64,000 bases of DNA from Tenacibaculum caenipelagi (GCF_004363005.1 NZ_SNYH01000005.1:1-64000), one strand, 5' to 3'; shown: positions 7,818 through 17,253, counted from the first letter of the stretch. Numbers and translations: made by a program. Notes: generated by a model from the letters alone, not told the origin.

Positions 7818-10346
7818 ATGCATAAAATTTTAGCATTAATTATTACTATTTTCTTCTTTTCTGAAGTAACAACTGCACAAACCCTTAACCAAAACAGAAA
7901 AAAGCTAGAAGCAATACGTGTCGATTCACCTCCTAAAATAGATGGAGAGCTAAATGATGATGCTTGGAACAATGTTCCTATTGCTAAAGATTTTGTAATG
8001 ATGCGTCCTGACAATGGAAAACCAGAACCTAGTACTCATAAAACGGAGGTTAAATTAGTTTATGACGATAATGCTATTTATGTAAGTGCTTTGATGTATG
8101 CTCCAGATCCTACTAAAATTCCTGCTGAATTTACCAATAGAGATAACATAGGTAATGTAGATTTCTTTTTAATAACCATAAACCCAAATGATGACGGACA
8201 AAATCCTTTTGAGTTTATTGTAACTAGTTCAGGGGTACAAGCAGATTCTAAAGTTTCAAATGGAAACGAAGATTTTAACTGGAGTGCTGTTTGGGAAAGT
8301 GATTTTAAACTTACTGATAATGCTTGGATTGTTGAAATGAAAATACCTTACAGAGCTTTACGTTTTGCTAATGCTCCTGTTCAGTCATGGGGAATTAACT
8401 TTCACAGAAGAATACAAAATCTAAACGCCCAATTTTCATGGAACCATATTGATAACCAACAAGGTAACTGGACTCAATATGATGGTTTATATGAAGATTT
8501 TAAAAATATAACTCCTCCTACTCGATTAAATTTTTACCCTTATGCTTCAGCAACTACAACTACTTCAGAAGGTCAAACTGATTTTGATTGGAGTGTAGGT
8601 ATGGATGTAAAATATGGAATTACTGAAAACTTCACATTAGACGCTACCTTAATTCCAGATTTTGGTCAAGTAGGTTTTGATGATGTTACCTTAAACTTGG
8701 GGCCTTTTGAACAACAATTTACCGAACAACGTCAATTTTTCACAGAAGGAACAGAACTGTTTGGTAAAGGACGCTTATTTTATTCAAGAAGAATTGGATC
8801 TAGACCTATCGATCAATTTGCCAATGAACGTAAAGATGATGATGATTTTGTTGATGGTAAAAAAGTTAATGATGAAGTTATAGATGTTCCAGATAAAGTT
8901 CAAATGCTAAACGCTATAAAAATATCAGGAAGAACAAAAAGTGGTTTAGGTATTGGTTTTTTTAATGCCATTACAGAAAAAACAGAAGCTACCGTTGAAA
9001 GAACTGAAAAAACCATTAACGGTCTAGATACCATTACCAATGTTAGCACCTATAAAACTACGGTAAATCCATTTTCTAACTATAACATACTAGTGTTAGA
9101 CCAACAGTTTAATCAAAACTCATCAGTAAGTTTAATCAATACCAATGTAACTCGTGATGGTCGATTTAGAGATGCTAATGTTACTGGATTATTATGGCAT
9201 ATTGAAGATAAAAAAAGTAGATACAATATAGATGGTAGTTTTAAAATGAGTAACATCTCTGACGATGAAGACCATCCTAGTACAGGATATGCTTTTGATA
9301 CCAGTATAGGAAAGCAATCAGGAAATTGGCGTGGAGAAATTGGATATAATTTTGAAAACAAAGATTTTAACCCTAACGATATGGGAATTCTTTTTCGTAA
9401 CAATCAACAAAGAATTTATGGTTTTGTTGGGTATCGTTTGTTAAACCCTAAAGGGATTTTCAATAACTATGGTATAAACCTATACTACAATGTTAATTTC
9501 TTACACAATTCAGGTACATATACTGATACCAATGGAGGTTTGTCTTTTTGGGCTCAAACTAAGAAACGATTTGGTTTTGGTGCTAATCTGAACTACGGTA
9601 CTCAACGAAAAGATTTCTTCGAACCAAGAGAAGGAAGTACTAGCGGAATCTATTTCAAAAGGCCTCAAAGATTAAATGTGAACCATTGGGGATCTACCGA
9701 CTATAGAAAGAAATTTGCTATAGACTATAATTGGTACTATACCTTTTTCAAAAATAACCCTAAAGAAAGTTATGGTTTTGGTGTGTCACCTAGATACCGT
9801 TTTAACAATCAGTTTTCTTTAATCTACGGTTTTAGATATGGAAAAACTAATGACGACCAAGGATATATTACTAAAATTAGTGAAGATGATGTTAATGAAG
9901 ATCCTTCATTAGCTCCATTAGAAGGTGATATTATATTTGGACAACGTGATTGGACTACCTATAACAATTCACTAACTGGAAAATATAGCTTTAGTACAAA
10001 ATCTTCTTTGTCATTATCTTTTAGACATAATTGGAGTAAAGTTCCATATCAAGAGCAATTTTATAGTTTAAATGAAGATAATGGAGAACTAACTGCAAAT
10101 AACTATCAAGGAAATCATGATAAAAACTTTAATAGCTGGAACGTAGATTTAAATTATGTTTGGCAATTTGCTCCTGGAAGTCAATTAATTGCTTTTTATA
10201 GAAACTCTATTTTTGGAAATGGTGACTATGCTAAACATAGTTTCTTTAAAAATTTAGATCGTCTTTTTGAAGAAAAAAATCAACATACTTTTTCTGTTCG
10301 AGTAGTATATTTTATCGATTACAACAACCTGAAAAATATATTTTAA
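7818..10346 (+). CDS. DUF5916 outer-membrane protein with N-terminal CBM9-like domain
   Basis: An 842-aa secreted protein with signal peptide MHKILALIITIFFFSEVTTAQ. Residues about 30-220 form a carbohydrate-binding family 9/DOMON-like domain (motif KIDGELNDDAW), followed by the long DUF5916 region, rich in alternating aromatic residues and ending in a Phe-rich strand, as expected for a transmembrane beta-barrel. The family is widespread in Bacteroidetes and uncharacterised; it may take part in outer-membrane transport or glycan handling. It is transcribed away from sucC and ends at a terminator, so it is probably monocistronic. Confidence 0.85.
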   Translation: MHKILALIITIFFFSEVTTAQTLNQNRKKLEAIRVDSPPKIDGELNDDAWNNVPIAKDFVMMRPDNGKPEPSTHKTEVKLVYDDNAIYVSALMYAPDPTKIPAEFTNRDNIGNVDFFLITINPNDDGQNPFEFIVTSSGVQADSKVSNGNEDFNWSAVWESDFKLTDNAWIVEMKIPYRALRFANAPVQSWGINFHRRIQNLNAQFSWNHIDNQQGNWTQYDGLYEDFKNITPPTRLNFYPYASATTTTSEGQTDFDWSVGMDVKYGITENFTLDATLIPDFGQVGFDDVTLNLGPFEQQFTEQRQFFTEGTELFGKGRLFYSRRIGSRPIDQFANERKDDDDFVDGKKVNDEVIDVPDKVQMLNAIKISGRTKSGLGIGFFNAITEKTEATVERTEKTINGLDTITNVSTYKTTVNPFSNYNILVLDQQFNQNSSVSLINTNVTRDGRFRDANVTGLLWHIEDKKSRYNIDGSFKMSNISDDEDHPSTGYAFDTSIGKQSGNWRGEIGYNFENKDFNPNDMGILFRNNQQRIYGFVGYRLLNPKGIFNNYGINLYYNVNFLHNSGTYTDTNGGLSFWAQTKKRFGFGANLNYGTQRKDFFEPREGSTSGIYFKRPQRLNVNHWGSTDYRKKFAIDYNWYYTFFKNNPKESYGFGVSPRYRFNNQFSLIYGFRYGKTNDDQGYITKISEDDVNEDPSLAPLEGDIIFGQRDWTTYNNSLTGKYSFSTKSSLSLSFRHNWSKVPYQEQFYSLNEDNGELTANNYQGNHDKNFNSWNVDLNYVWQFAPGSQLIAFYRNSIFGNGDYAKHSFFKNLDRLFEEKNQHTFSVRVVYFIDYNNLKNIF

Positions 10347-10367
10347 TAGATCGTTTATTTATTGTTT

Positions 10368-10408
10368 GAAATCAGATAGACTTTAAAAGCCTATCTGATT
10401 TCTTTTTT
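10368..10408 (+). terminator. Terminator after the DUF5916 gene
   Basis: Perfect 12-bp arms GAAATCAGATAG (10368-10379) and CTATCTGATTTC (10391-10402), 11-nt loop, followed by a T-run. Confidence 0.88.
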
Positions 10409-10436
10409 ATACATTCGTTACTTTGAAAATAAAACC

Positions 10437-11099
10437 ATGATTGTAGCTAAAAATATCCATAGACATTACGGAGATGTCGAAATTTTAAAAGGAGTAAATC
10501 TTCATATTAAAAAAGGAGAAATTGTTGCCATTGTTGGTCCATCAGGAGCAGGAAAAACAACCTTATTACAAATTTTAGGAACTTTAGACAAACCTTTAAA
10601 AGATCAAAACTATGAGCTTTCTGTCAATGGTATTTCAATCAAAAATTTAAAAGACAAAGAAGTTTCTTCTTTCAGAAACAAACACATCGGTTTTATCTTT
10701 CAATTTCATCAATTATTACCTGAATTTACTGCTTTAGAAAATGTTTGTATTCCTGCTTTTATAGGGGGAAAAGCTAAAGCTGAAACAGAAAAAAGAGCCA
10801 AAGAATTATTAGCTTTTTTAGGCTTATCACATAGAGAAAATCACAAACCTAACGAGCTTTCTGGTGGAGAACAACAACGTGTTGCCGTTGCAAGAGCTTT
10901 GATTAATGAACCTTCGGTTATTTTTGCTGACGAACCTTCAGGAAATCTCGATTCTACTTCTGCAAAAAACTTGCACGAGTTATTTTTTAAATTACGTGAT
11001 GAATTCGGACAAACCTTTGTATTAGTGACACACAACAAAGAATTGGCGCAAATGGCAGACAGAACTTTGACGATGAAAGACGGAATTATTGTTGAATAG
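10437..11099 (+). CDS. lolD: ABC transporter ATP-binding protein, LolD type
   Basis: The ATPase of the lipoprotein-releasing LolCDE/MacB-like transporter family at the inner membrane. The 220-aa protein has Walker [10 protein letters not shown] (34-42), the signature LSGGEQQR (about 140-147), Walker B with DEPSGNLD (about 164-171) and the switch His in LVTH. The LolD-type sequence before the signature ([18 protein letters not shown]) fits this subfamily. No LolC/E permease is adjacent, so assignment to lipoprotein release rests on family similarity. It begins a run of co-directional genes up to 13431. Confidence 0.85.
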   Translation: MIVAKNIHRHYGDVEILKGVNLHIKKGEIVAIVGPSGAGKTTLLQILGTLDKPLKDQNYELSVNGISIKNLKDKEVSSFRNKHIGFIFQFHQLLPEFTALENVCIPAFIGGKAKAETEKRAKELLAFLGLSHRENHKPNELSGGEQQRVAVARALINEPSVIFADEPSGNLDSTSAKNLHELFFKLRDEFGQTFVLVTHNKELAQMADRTLTMKDGIIVE

Positions 11100-11147
11100 T
11101 GTAACACTTTAAAGTTTCAATCTACTTATTAGAAAATCAATCAACTT

Positions 11148-11699
11148 ATGAAAGAAACTTTTCACGAGCTCATTGCTTATTTAAAAAATCCAGTCTTAGA
11201 AAAAGATTCTAATCAAGATACTTCGTATCGATTTCAAAAATTTTTTCACTTGCTTATTATAAGTATTCTTACTGCATTAGTATTAACTTCTTTATTCTTA
11301 TTAATTGAACATTTTGAATGGGTTGACATGAATGATCATGCTGTAGAAGAATTACTAAAGACAAATTCTAAGTGGAGTGTTATATTTTTTGCTGTTATTC
11401 TTGCGCCTACACTTGAAGAGTTATTTTTTAGGGCTCCAATTACATTATTTCACAATAAGAAATCATTTAAAATTGCTTTTTATGTATTTGCCATTCTTTT
11501 TGGTCTAATTCATTTAACTAATTATAATTTTACTATAAATTTATTATTATTTGCACCAATACTAATAGCTCCTCAAACTATTTTAGGTGGCTATTTAGGT
11601 TTCATAAGAGTTCGTTTTGGTTTAACCTGGAGTATTTTATTACATGCCTGTTACAATGCTTTTTTTGTTTTAATTAGTTTTGCAGGAGATTTGATATAG
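11148..11699 (+). CDS. CPBP family intramembrane metalloprotease (ABI/CAAX-like)
   Basis: A 183-aa multi-pass membrane protein carrying the diagnostic motifs: EExxxR (Glu90, Glu91, Arg95), FxxxH (His122) and HxxxN (His166, Asn170). Family members are glutamic-type intramembrane proteases related to Rce1; bacterial substrates are mostly unknown. It lies 48 nt after lolD and one base before the next gene, so the three are probably co-transcribed. Confidence 0.85.
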   Translation: MKETFHELIAYLKNPVLEKDSNQDTSYRFQKFFHLLIISILTALVLTSLFLLIEHFEWVDMNDHAVEELLKTNSKWSVIFFAVILAPTLEELFFRAPITLFHNKKSFKIAFYVFAILFGLIHLTNYNFTINLLLFAPILIAPQTILGGYLGFIRVRFGLTWSILLHACYNAFFVLISFAGDLI

Positions 11700-11700
11700 A

Positions 11701-12465
11701 ATGAACAAAACTGAACTCAAAGATTTTTTAGATCAAAAAGTAATACAATACAACAATTCTGATTTTATTGATAGTGACCCTATTCAAATTCCACATCAAT
11801 TTTCGTTAAAAGAAGATATTGAAATTGCTGGTTTTTTAGCAGCAACCATCGCTTGGGGGAATCGTAAAATGATCATCAATAATTCCCATAAAATGATGGA
11901 TTTAATGGGGAACTCCCCATATGATTTTGTTCTCAATCATTCTGAAGAAGATTTAGCCAATTTCGACGGATTTGTTCATCGAACTTTTAATGCTGACGAT
12001 TTTAAATTCTTTATTCAATCTTTAAAAAATATTTATCAAAATCATGATGGATTAGAAGTTGTTTTGAAACCTAAAAATGATGTTGATAATTACCAACATG
12101 CCATTCATCATTTTAAACAAGTATTTTTTGAAATCCCACATCAACAGAGAACTCTAAAACATGTTTCAGATCCTTTAAAAGGTTCTGCATCTAAACGAAT
12201 TAATATGTTTTTACGCTGGATGGTTCGCGATAATAGTACAGGAGTCGATTTAGGCATCTGGAAAACACATTCACCTGCCCATTTACATTGTCCGTTAGAT
12301 GTTCATACAGGAAATATTGCCCGAAAACTTGGAATCCTCTCTAGAAAACAAAATGACTGGAAAGCAATTCAGGAATTAGATATTATTTTAAGAGATTTTG
12401 ATAAAAAAGATCCCGTAAAGTATGATTTTGCCTTATTTGGATTAGGAGTCTTTGAAAAGTTTTAA
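11701..12465 (+). CDS. TIGR02757 family protein (DUF2400)
   Basis: A 254-aa soluble protein matching the TIGR02757/DUF2400 family of Bacteroidetes and other bacteria. Recognisable segments are IAGFLAATIAWGNRKMIINNSHKM-like N-terminal region and the C-terminal FLRWMVRD, VDLGIW and CPLDVHTGNIAR motifs, the last reminiscent of DNA-glycosylase (HhH-GPD-type) folds. The biochemical role is not established. The start is one base after the upstream stop. Confidence 0.85.
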   Translation: MNKTELKDFLDQKVIQYNNSDFIDSDPIQIPHQFSLKEDIEIAGFLAATIAWGNRKMIINNSHKMMDLMGNSPYDFVLNHSEEDLANFDGFVHRTFNADDFKFFIQSLKNIYQNHDGLEVVLKPKNDVDNYQHAIHHFKQVFFEIPHQQRTLKHVSDPLKGSASKRINMFLRWMVRDNSTGVDLGIWKTHSPAHLHCPLDVHTGNIARKLGILSRKQNDWKAIQELDIILRDFDKKDPVKYDFALFGLGVFEKF

Positions 12466-12475
12466 TTTAGTTGAT

Positions 12476-13036
12476 ATGAAAAATGACCTAACTAAAATGA
12501 TGGCTTTAGATATTTATGTATCTAATTTAGAAGAAGAAAAGTATTCTGAAATCAGTACTAATCTTCAACCCTCTTCTAAAAAAAGTGTGAATCTTCTAAG
12601 TTGGGGAATTCAAGACTTATTTTTTGAAAAAGAACTTTTTAGTGATTTAGACACCATAAAAAATTTATCTAAAAACTTCAACTGGAAAAACAATCTAATC
12701 AAAGTTATAAAAGAGAATTATTACGAATCTTTAGTTCTTACTGATGTAAAGAAAAAAATAATTTGGGTAAGTGATGGTTTTACCAAAATGACTGGGTATG
12801 AAAAAGAATATGCTTTAAACAAAACTCCTCGTTTTTTACAAGGCGAAGAAACCAAAGAAACCACTAGAAAGAGAATTCAAACGAAACTTTTAAACGGAAA
12901 ACCTTTTAAAGATGTAATTATCAATTACAGAAAAGATCAATCTACTTATAAATGTGAATTGCATATTATTCCGTTACATAACAATAACAGCTCAGAAATC
13001 ACACATTTTTTAGCTTTAGAAAAGGAAGTAGTTTAA
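12476..13036 (+). CDS. Single PAS/LOV-like domain protein without the photoactive cysteine
   Basis: A 186-aa soluble protein with one PAS domain (about 80-185). The helix that carries GxNCRFLQ in light-oxygen-voltage photoreceptors reads NKTPRFLQ here (115-122), so the flavin-reactive Cys is Pro118; the flanking arginines and a candidate flavin-binding Asn150 in NYRKD remain. No output domain is present. Start at 12476 is preferred because it avoids overlap with the upstream stop; 12452 is an alternative that adds eight residues. Likely role: redox or ligand sensing through protein-protein contacts (inference). Confidence 0.78.
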   Translation: MKNDLTKMMALDIYVSNLEEEKYSEISTNLQPSSKKSVNLLSWGIQDLFFEKELFSDLDTIKNLSKNFNWKNNLIKVIKENYYESLVLTDVKKKIIWVSDGFTKMTGYEKEYALNKTPRFLQGEETKETTRKRIQTKLLNGKPFKDVIINYRKDQSTYKCELHIIPLHNNNSSEITHFLALEKEVV

Positions 13037-13047
13037 TATTTAATTAA

Positions 13048-13431
13048 ATGCAAACATTTATTCACTACTTTTTACATTTTGGTTTTCCTATAATTATCGC
13101 CTATCTATTTTTCAGGGAAAATTGGGGTAAAGTTACTCTAATGCTACTAGCTACTATGTTAGTGGATTTAGATCATCTGCTCGCAACTCCTATATTTAAT
13201 CCTAACCGTTGTAGTTTTGGTTTTCATCTATTTCACTCCTACTACGCAATAGGATTATATATTGTATTACTCTTTTTAAAAAGACCTTATAATATTATTG
13301 GTTTAGGACTATTACTACACATGCTAACCGATTTTATCGACTGTTTATTTATGTACAACGCATGTAACTCTTGTCTAGAAAATGCCCCGGCAAAAAGATT
13401 ATTAGAAACGGTAAGCAATCTACTTTTTTAA
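13048..13431 (+). CDS. DUF6122 family membrane protein
   Basis: A 127-aa inner-membrane protein with about four hydrophobic helices and conserved polar positions inside or near them: an N-terminal HYFLHFGFP, the acidic/His cluster DLDHLLATPIF, the motif FHLFHSYY and HMLTDFIDC. This pattern matches DUF6122, a small Bacteroidetes family that resembles metal-dependent membrane hydrolases; activity is unproven. Its last 12 nt overlap the convergent gene at 13420. Confidence 0.8.
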   Translation: MQTFIHYFLHFGFPIIIAYLFFRENWGKVTLMLLATMLVDLDHLLATPIFNPNRCSFGFHLFHSYYAIGLYIVLLFLKRPYNIIGLGLLLHMLTDFIDCLFMYNACNSCLENAPAKRLLETVSNLLF

Positions 13432-14178
13432 CTGTAAATCACAGTACCAAAAACTTCTATCGTAGTTTTTAGTGGTCGTTTCTTCTGATTTCTTAGTTTT
13501 CTTTGAATCTTGATAACAGTTATCATCATCGTTTTTATGTAATGTATACGATTTCAATAACTTTTCTCCTATTTCAAACTCCACAGGTTTCTTAAAGATA
13601 GGACCGTCATAACAAAAGGTATGAAATTCTCCGTTCTCTCCACAAACATCAATATCCTCAGGAAGCTCGTTTATAAAATCTTCATCAATAACCCTCCCTA
13701 CAAACTCTTCACCTAACAATTTAGCATTAACGCAAACGGTAATCGTTTTAAAGCCTAACGACAAAAATTCACGCAATAATTCTTTGGTATCTTGTTTCCA
13801 AAGTGGGTATACTCCTGTAATTCCAACCTCTTGTAGTTTTGAGTCACGGTAAGCTCTTAAATCTTCTAAAAAAATATCTCCGAAAACTGCATGTTGTAAG
13901 CCATCAGATTGTAACTCCGCAGTTTTCTCTTTCATCTTTTGATTGTACAAATCCATTGTAACTTCAGCAGGAAAATATATTTTTTCTAACGGAATACCAA
14001 TGCTTTCAGCCTGTGCATCTAACAATTCTTCATGCAAACCATGCATTGAAACACGTTGGTAATCTTGATTTACATTCGTAATCAATTTTTGCACATCGTA
14101 CTCTTTTTGTTGTAATATTTTATACAATGCTAACGACGAGTCTTTTCCTGAACTCCAGTTAAAATAGGCTTTTTTCAT
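13420..14178 (-). CDS. Dph6-like ATP pyrophosphatase (annotated as diphthine-ammonia ligase family)
   Basis: A 252-aa PP-loop ATPase with the SSGKDSS motif at residues 9-15, and the later LGEEFVGR and DVCGENGEFHT motifs of the family. In archaea and eukaryotes homologues amidate diphthine on EF-2; bacteria do not make diphthamide, so the substrate here must be different and is unknown. The C-terminal 30 residues are charged and specific to this lineage. It overlaps the convergent DUF6122 gene by 12 nt. Confidence 0.85.
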   Translation of the reverse strand: MKKAYFNWSSGKDSSLALYKILQQKEYDVQKLITNVNQDYQRVSMHGLHEELLDAQAESIGIPLEKIYFPAEVTMDLYNQKMKEKTAELQSDGLQHAVFGDIFLEDLRAYRDSKLQEVGITGVYPLWKQDTKELLREFLSLGFKTITVCVNAKLLGEEFVGRVIDEDFINELPEDIDVCGENGEFHTFCYDGPIFKKPVEFEIGEKLLKSYTLHKNDDDNCYQDSKKTKKSEETTTKNYDRSFWYCDLQLKK

Positions 14179-14217
14179 GACTGTAAAGATGTGTAAAAAT
14201 CTTTTTTAAAACAATTT

Positions 14218-15156
14218 TTAAAGCTTCTTATTACTTATCATTTTCTTAAAAGGTAAATTCCATTTCATAGTCATAAAAGAATAACGAGTTTCTTGTAAAT
14301 AAGCATCCATTATTCTAGGTTTACGATTCAAAATATTTTGAATCGTATCATTTTTAGGTTCAGGATTCTTTACCGCTAAAACATCTATCTCAACAATGTG
14401 TCGTGCCAACCAAAGAGGTAATTTTGCTTGCTTTGTTAGTTTTCTCATAAACTCTTCCCTAGTAATATTTTCGTATACAATTTTTCGGTTCGTTACATGT
14501 GAAATTCTCTTGGCCATACTTTCATGTGATATTGCTTCTGGACCCGAAATAACTACGGATTCTCCTTTCAAATCTTTTTCAAGTAATAAGTATTTAACTG
14601 CCACCTCTGCAACATCTCTAGAGTCAACATAATTTCTTTCTGCATTTTCCATAACTCCATATATTTTACCAAAATACTTAATGGTAAATGTGTTTCTCTC
14701 CCAATTTTGCATAAACGAATGTGGCTGTAAAAAACAATGTTCAATTCCACTTGAAGCTAACTTTTTTTCAATTTGTCTATGCCAATCACTTACTTCAACA
14801 TAGATATCATTAGGAACAACTGGAGCGGACAGCTTTACTATTCTTTTTATATCTAATTCTTGTGCAACTTCAATTATGTTTGTTTCAAAAATTGTTTGTA
14901 CAGGTGATGTTCCTGTCAACATAAAAATAAAATCTGCTTTAGTACAAGCTCTTTTAATTTGTTCTTTTGATTTTAAATCTACAGAAACATATGTAACATT
15001 ATTATTATTTCCATTTAATTTTATTGGTACTTCTCTCGCTGGTGTTCTTATTACCCCTCTAACTAAACAATTTCTTTCACTTAATAATCTTAACACTTCT
15101 GTTCCAACTGTTCCTGTTGAGCCAAAAACAACAATGGTCGGTTTTTTAATATTCAT
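14218..15156 (-). CDS. NmrA-like NAD(P)-binding reductase/regulatory protein
   Basis: A 312-aa atypical short-chain dehydrogenase with the N-terminal nucleotide-binding motif GSTGTVG and the NmrA/HSCARG-like layout (VIRTP after strand 2, ALPS-type C-terminal helices). Members bind NAD(P) and act as redox-linked regulators or quinone/azo reductases. The start at 15156 gives MNIKKPTIVVFG; an ATG at 15165 is three codons earlier. It overlaps the end of the upstream small membrane protein, so the two are translationally coupled. Last gene of an operon headed by the DUF6268 protein. Confidence 0.8.
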   Translation of the reverse strand: MNIKKPTIVVFGSTGTVGTEVLRLLSERNCLVRGVIRTPAREVPIKLNGNNNNVTYVSVDLKSKEQIKRACTKADFIFMLTGTSPVQTIFETNIIEVAQELDIKRIVKLSAPVVPNDIYVEVSDWHRQIEKKLASSGIEHCFLQPHSFMQNWERNTFTIKYFGKIYGVMENAERNYVDSRDVAEVAVKYLLLEKDLKGESVVISGPEAISHESMAKRISHVTNRKIVYENITREEFMRKLTKQAKLPLWLARHIVEIDVLAVKNPEPKNDTIQNILNRKPRIMDAYLQETRYSFMTMKWNLPFKKMISNKKL

Positions 15157-15553
15157 ATTTTTCAATTTGTTTTAATGGAAGCCTCCATGCTGTAATTGTT
15201 GTACCTAAAATAGTTGAGAAAAGAATGTCGAACATGAATTTTTGCCAATTGAAAATAAATATGATTGCCAATGCCAAACCAAATGTTACCCCCAACATCA
15301 TACATACTTTTACTGATTTATTTTTTACTTTTTTTTGCTTAGTTTCCATTCGCCATAATAACATATAGGTAATTATAGTTGCAATTAATGATGGCAACGC
15401 AATACTTATAAAACTTGATTGTTTTAATACTTCATTTTTCATCAACCATCCCGATCCCCATGACATTATTGCTGGAAAAACATATGAGGGTATGGTTGCT
15501 TGCAAAAACGTTTTAATGGTAAAACTACTGCTCTCTATATATTGACTTTTCAT
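15146..15553 (-). CDS. Small multi-pass membrane protein of unknown function
   Basis: A 135-aa protein with about four hydrophobic helices (about 15-35, 45-67, 85-103 and 105-122) and a basic loop METKQKKVKNKSVK. I do not recognise the family. It is 8 nt downstream of the DUF6268 gene and overlaps the NmrA-like gene, so it belongs to that operon. Confidence 0.65.
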   Translation of the reverse strand: MKSQYIESSSFTIKTFLQATIPSYVFPAIMSWGSGWLMKNEVLKQSSFISIALPSLIATIITYMLLWRMETKQKKVKNKSVKVCMMLGVTFGLALAIIFIFNWQKFMFDILFSTILGTTITAWRLPLKQIEKYEY

Positions 15554-15561
15554 AGCCTTAA

Positions 15562-16476
15562 TTATCTAAACGGGTTAATTTTTACTCCTACTGATAAATA
15601 TGATTTCGATGGAACATCAAAACCAAATAAATATTCGTCTTCTGAGTCCTGAAACTCGTACTTTTCAAAGACTAAACGCGTACCTCTTACCATAACCCCA
15701 ATAGTCTTGGTTAACCAATAATTATATTCTATGCCTACAGAAGCAGTTGTAAAAACTGACCTTTTTACATTGGTTCCTTCTGGTATGGTGGGTAAAATAG
15801 GTTTGTCCATTCTTACCGTAAAGTCATTTAAATCGCCTACTAATTTCACCGAATGTTTATTATTAAAGTCATATTTCACATAAGTACTAGGCAATCCAAC
15901 TGCAAATGACACCTTATTATTAATATTTCCCATAATATTAACAACTGGATTTATCATCGTTTCTCCTGATAGTGTTAAATACCCTACCCCAAAACTCAAA
16001 ATATAATAGGTATTTCTATTTTTGGTATTAAAGCGTTTTTCAGCAAATAAAATTCCATTTATTTTAAAGTCATCACTTTTTATGTCATCATTAAAACTTC
16101 CAATAAGGTGAGGCATTATCAATGCATTTACAGACCATTTTCTAGTAATTCTATATTTAGCCAACAAACTATAGTTTACATTGTAATAATCTTCATTTTT
16201 TCTTAAGAATAATGGTTTATTCTCACCATGTTTAATTGAATGATAATCCATTCCAATAGTATTGTAAAAAGCTAATTTGTTAAAGAGTATGGGTGCAAAA
16301 CCAAGTTTACCACTCAACCTTTGATAGTCAAATGAAGAATTGTCACTTATATCTGGCGTATAGTGAACATAAAAAAGATCTCTATCTCTGTTTAAAACAA
16401 ATACATCTCCGGTTACTTGTCCGTAAGTTTTACCAAGAAGAAATACTGCTATGATTGCTATTTTTTTTCTAAACAT
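15562..16476 (-). CDS. Outer-membrane beta-barrel protein, DUF6268-like
   Basis: A 304-aa protein with a signal peptide (MFRKKIAIIAVFLLGKTYG) followed by repeated amphipathic strands with aromatic girdle residues, ending in Phe-Arg, typical of an outer-membrane barrel. The family call DUF6268 is from overall resemblance and is less certain than the barrel call. A 28-bp palindrome ends two bases before its start codon, and a Crp/Fnr gene lies just upstream; this suggests direct control of the operon. Confidence 0.7.
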   Translation of the reverse strand: MFRKKIAIIAVFLLGKTYGQVTGDVFVLNRDRDLFYVHYTPDISDNSSFDYQRLSGKLGFAPILFNKLAFYNTIGMDYHSIKHGENKPLFLRKNEDYYNVNYSLLAKYRITRKWSVNALIMPHLIGSFNDDIKSDDFKINGILFAEKRFNTKNRNTYYILSFGVGYLTLSGETMINPVVNIMGNINNKVSFAVGLPSTYVKYDFNNKHSVKLVGDLNDFTVRMDKPILPTIPEGTNVKRSVFTTASVGIEYNYWLTKTIGVMVRGTRLVFEKYEFQDSEDEYLFGFDVPSKSYLSVGVKINPFR

Positions 16477-16477
16477 A

Positions 16478-16505
16478 ATTTGTATTGATTAAATTCAATA
16501 CAAAT
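16478..16505. promoter_or_regulatory. FNR-box-like palindromic operator upstream of the DUF6268 operon
   Basis: Perfect 11-bp arms ATTTGTATTGA (16478-16488) and TCAATACAAAT (16495-16505) with a 6-nt spacer. The centre, TTGATTAAATTCAA, matches the Fnr consensus TTGAT-N4-ATCAA at 9 of 10 positions. It ends two bases before the start codon at 16476, and the adjacent gene encodes a Crp/Fnr regulator. Confidence 0.7.
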
Positions 16506-16618
16506 ATTGCTTGATTTAGGTCTCATGAAATTACCAAATGTTAATTAACACCTATCGTTTTTATAACGAATTGTAAATCAATTAATTAAGTTTAGTTGTT
16601 TTTATTTGAAGTATATAA

Positions 16619-17194
16619 TTATTCTTTTGCTATGCTTATTTCTTTTCTTATTCTACTAAGCGATTGCGGGGTTACCCCTAAAAACAAAGAAAGGTCTTTT
16701 AATGGAACTCTAAATATTAAATCTGAACGCTTTAATAGATCTAAATAGCGCTCTTTTGCTGTTAAAGATTGAAAATTGTGAATTCCATATAATACACTTG
16801 CAAAAGAGTCTTCCCATATAAGTCTTCCAAACTTCTGCCAAAGAGGAAAACGATCGTACAAAGTTTCCATGTCTTTATAGGAAATACTATACAATTCAGT
16901 ATCTTCAATAGCCTTAATATAAGAATCTGAGCGTCCTCTATTTCTAATTTTTGATATATCTCCGATAAATTCATTTTCAAAAGCAAAATACCTTGTAAAC
17001 TGGATTTCATCTTTTATATCGTAAATGATAAGTCCGCCTGAAGCTATAAAATAATAATCAGTTACTACTTGTTCTTTTTTTATTATAAATTTATCTTTTA
17101 ACAATATATTTCTCTTAAAAAAAGGCAAAATAACATCCAAATCTTCTTTTTCAAGAGTTACATATCTATTAATAAATTTAATTAACTTATCCAT
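16619..17194 (-). CDS. Crp/Fnr family transcriptional regulator
   Basis: A 191-aa regulator with an N-terminal cyclic-nucleotide-binding-type beta-barrel (ASGGLIIYDIKDEIQFTRYF, GEFIGDIS-like region) and a C-terminal winged helix whose recognition helix reads LSLFLGVTPQSLSRIRKEI. No Fe-S cysteine cluster is visible, so it does not sense oxygen as Fnr does. It is transcribed toward the DUF6268 operon, with an Fnr-like palindrome 113 nt beyond its stop; control of that operon is likely (inference). Confidence 0.9.
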   Translation of the reverse strand: MDKLIKFINRYVTLEKEDLDVILPFFKRNILLKDKFIIKKEQVVTDYYFIASGGLIIYDIKDEIQFTRYFAFENEFIGDISKIRNRGRSDSYIKAIEDTELYSISYKDMETLYDRFPLWQKFGRLIWEDSFASVLYGIHNFQSLTAKERYLDLLKRSDLIFRVPLKDLSLFLGVTPQSLSRIRKEISIAKE

Positions 17195-17228
17195 TTCAAT
17201 TATTTCTTAAATACATTCAAAGGTGCAT

Positions 17229-17253
17229 AAAAAAACCTGCTTAAAAGCAGGTT
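17229..17253 (-). terminator. Terminator after rimO
   Basis: AACCTGCTT (17234-17242) pairs with AAGCAGGTT (17245-17253); on the reverse strand a T-run follows. It separates rimO from the downstream Crp/Fnr gene. Confidence 0.85.

Noticed and set aside
13420..14178. Diphthamide pathway in a bacterium
   Set aside because: The gene belongs to the Dph6 family by motif, but bacteria have no diphthamide on EF-G and no other dph gene is present; only the family name is kept.
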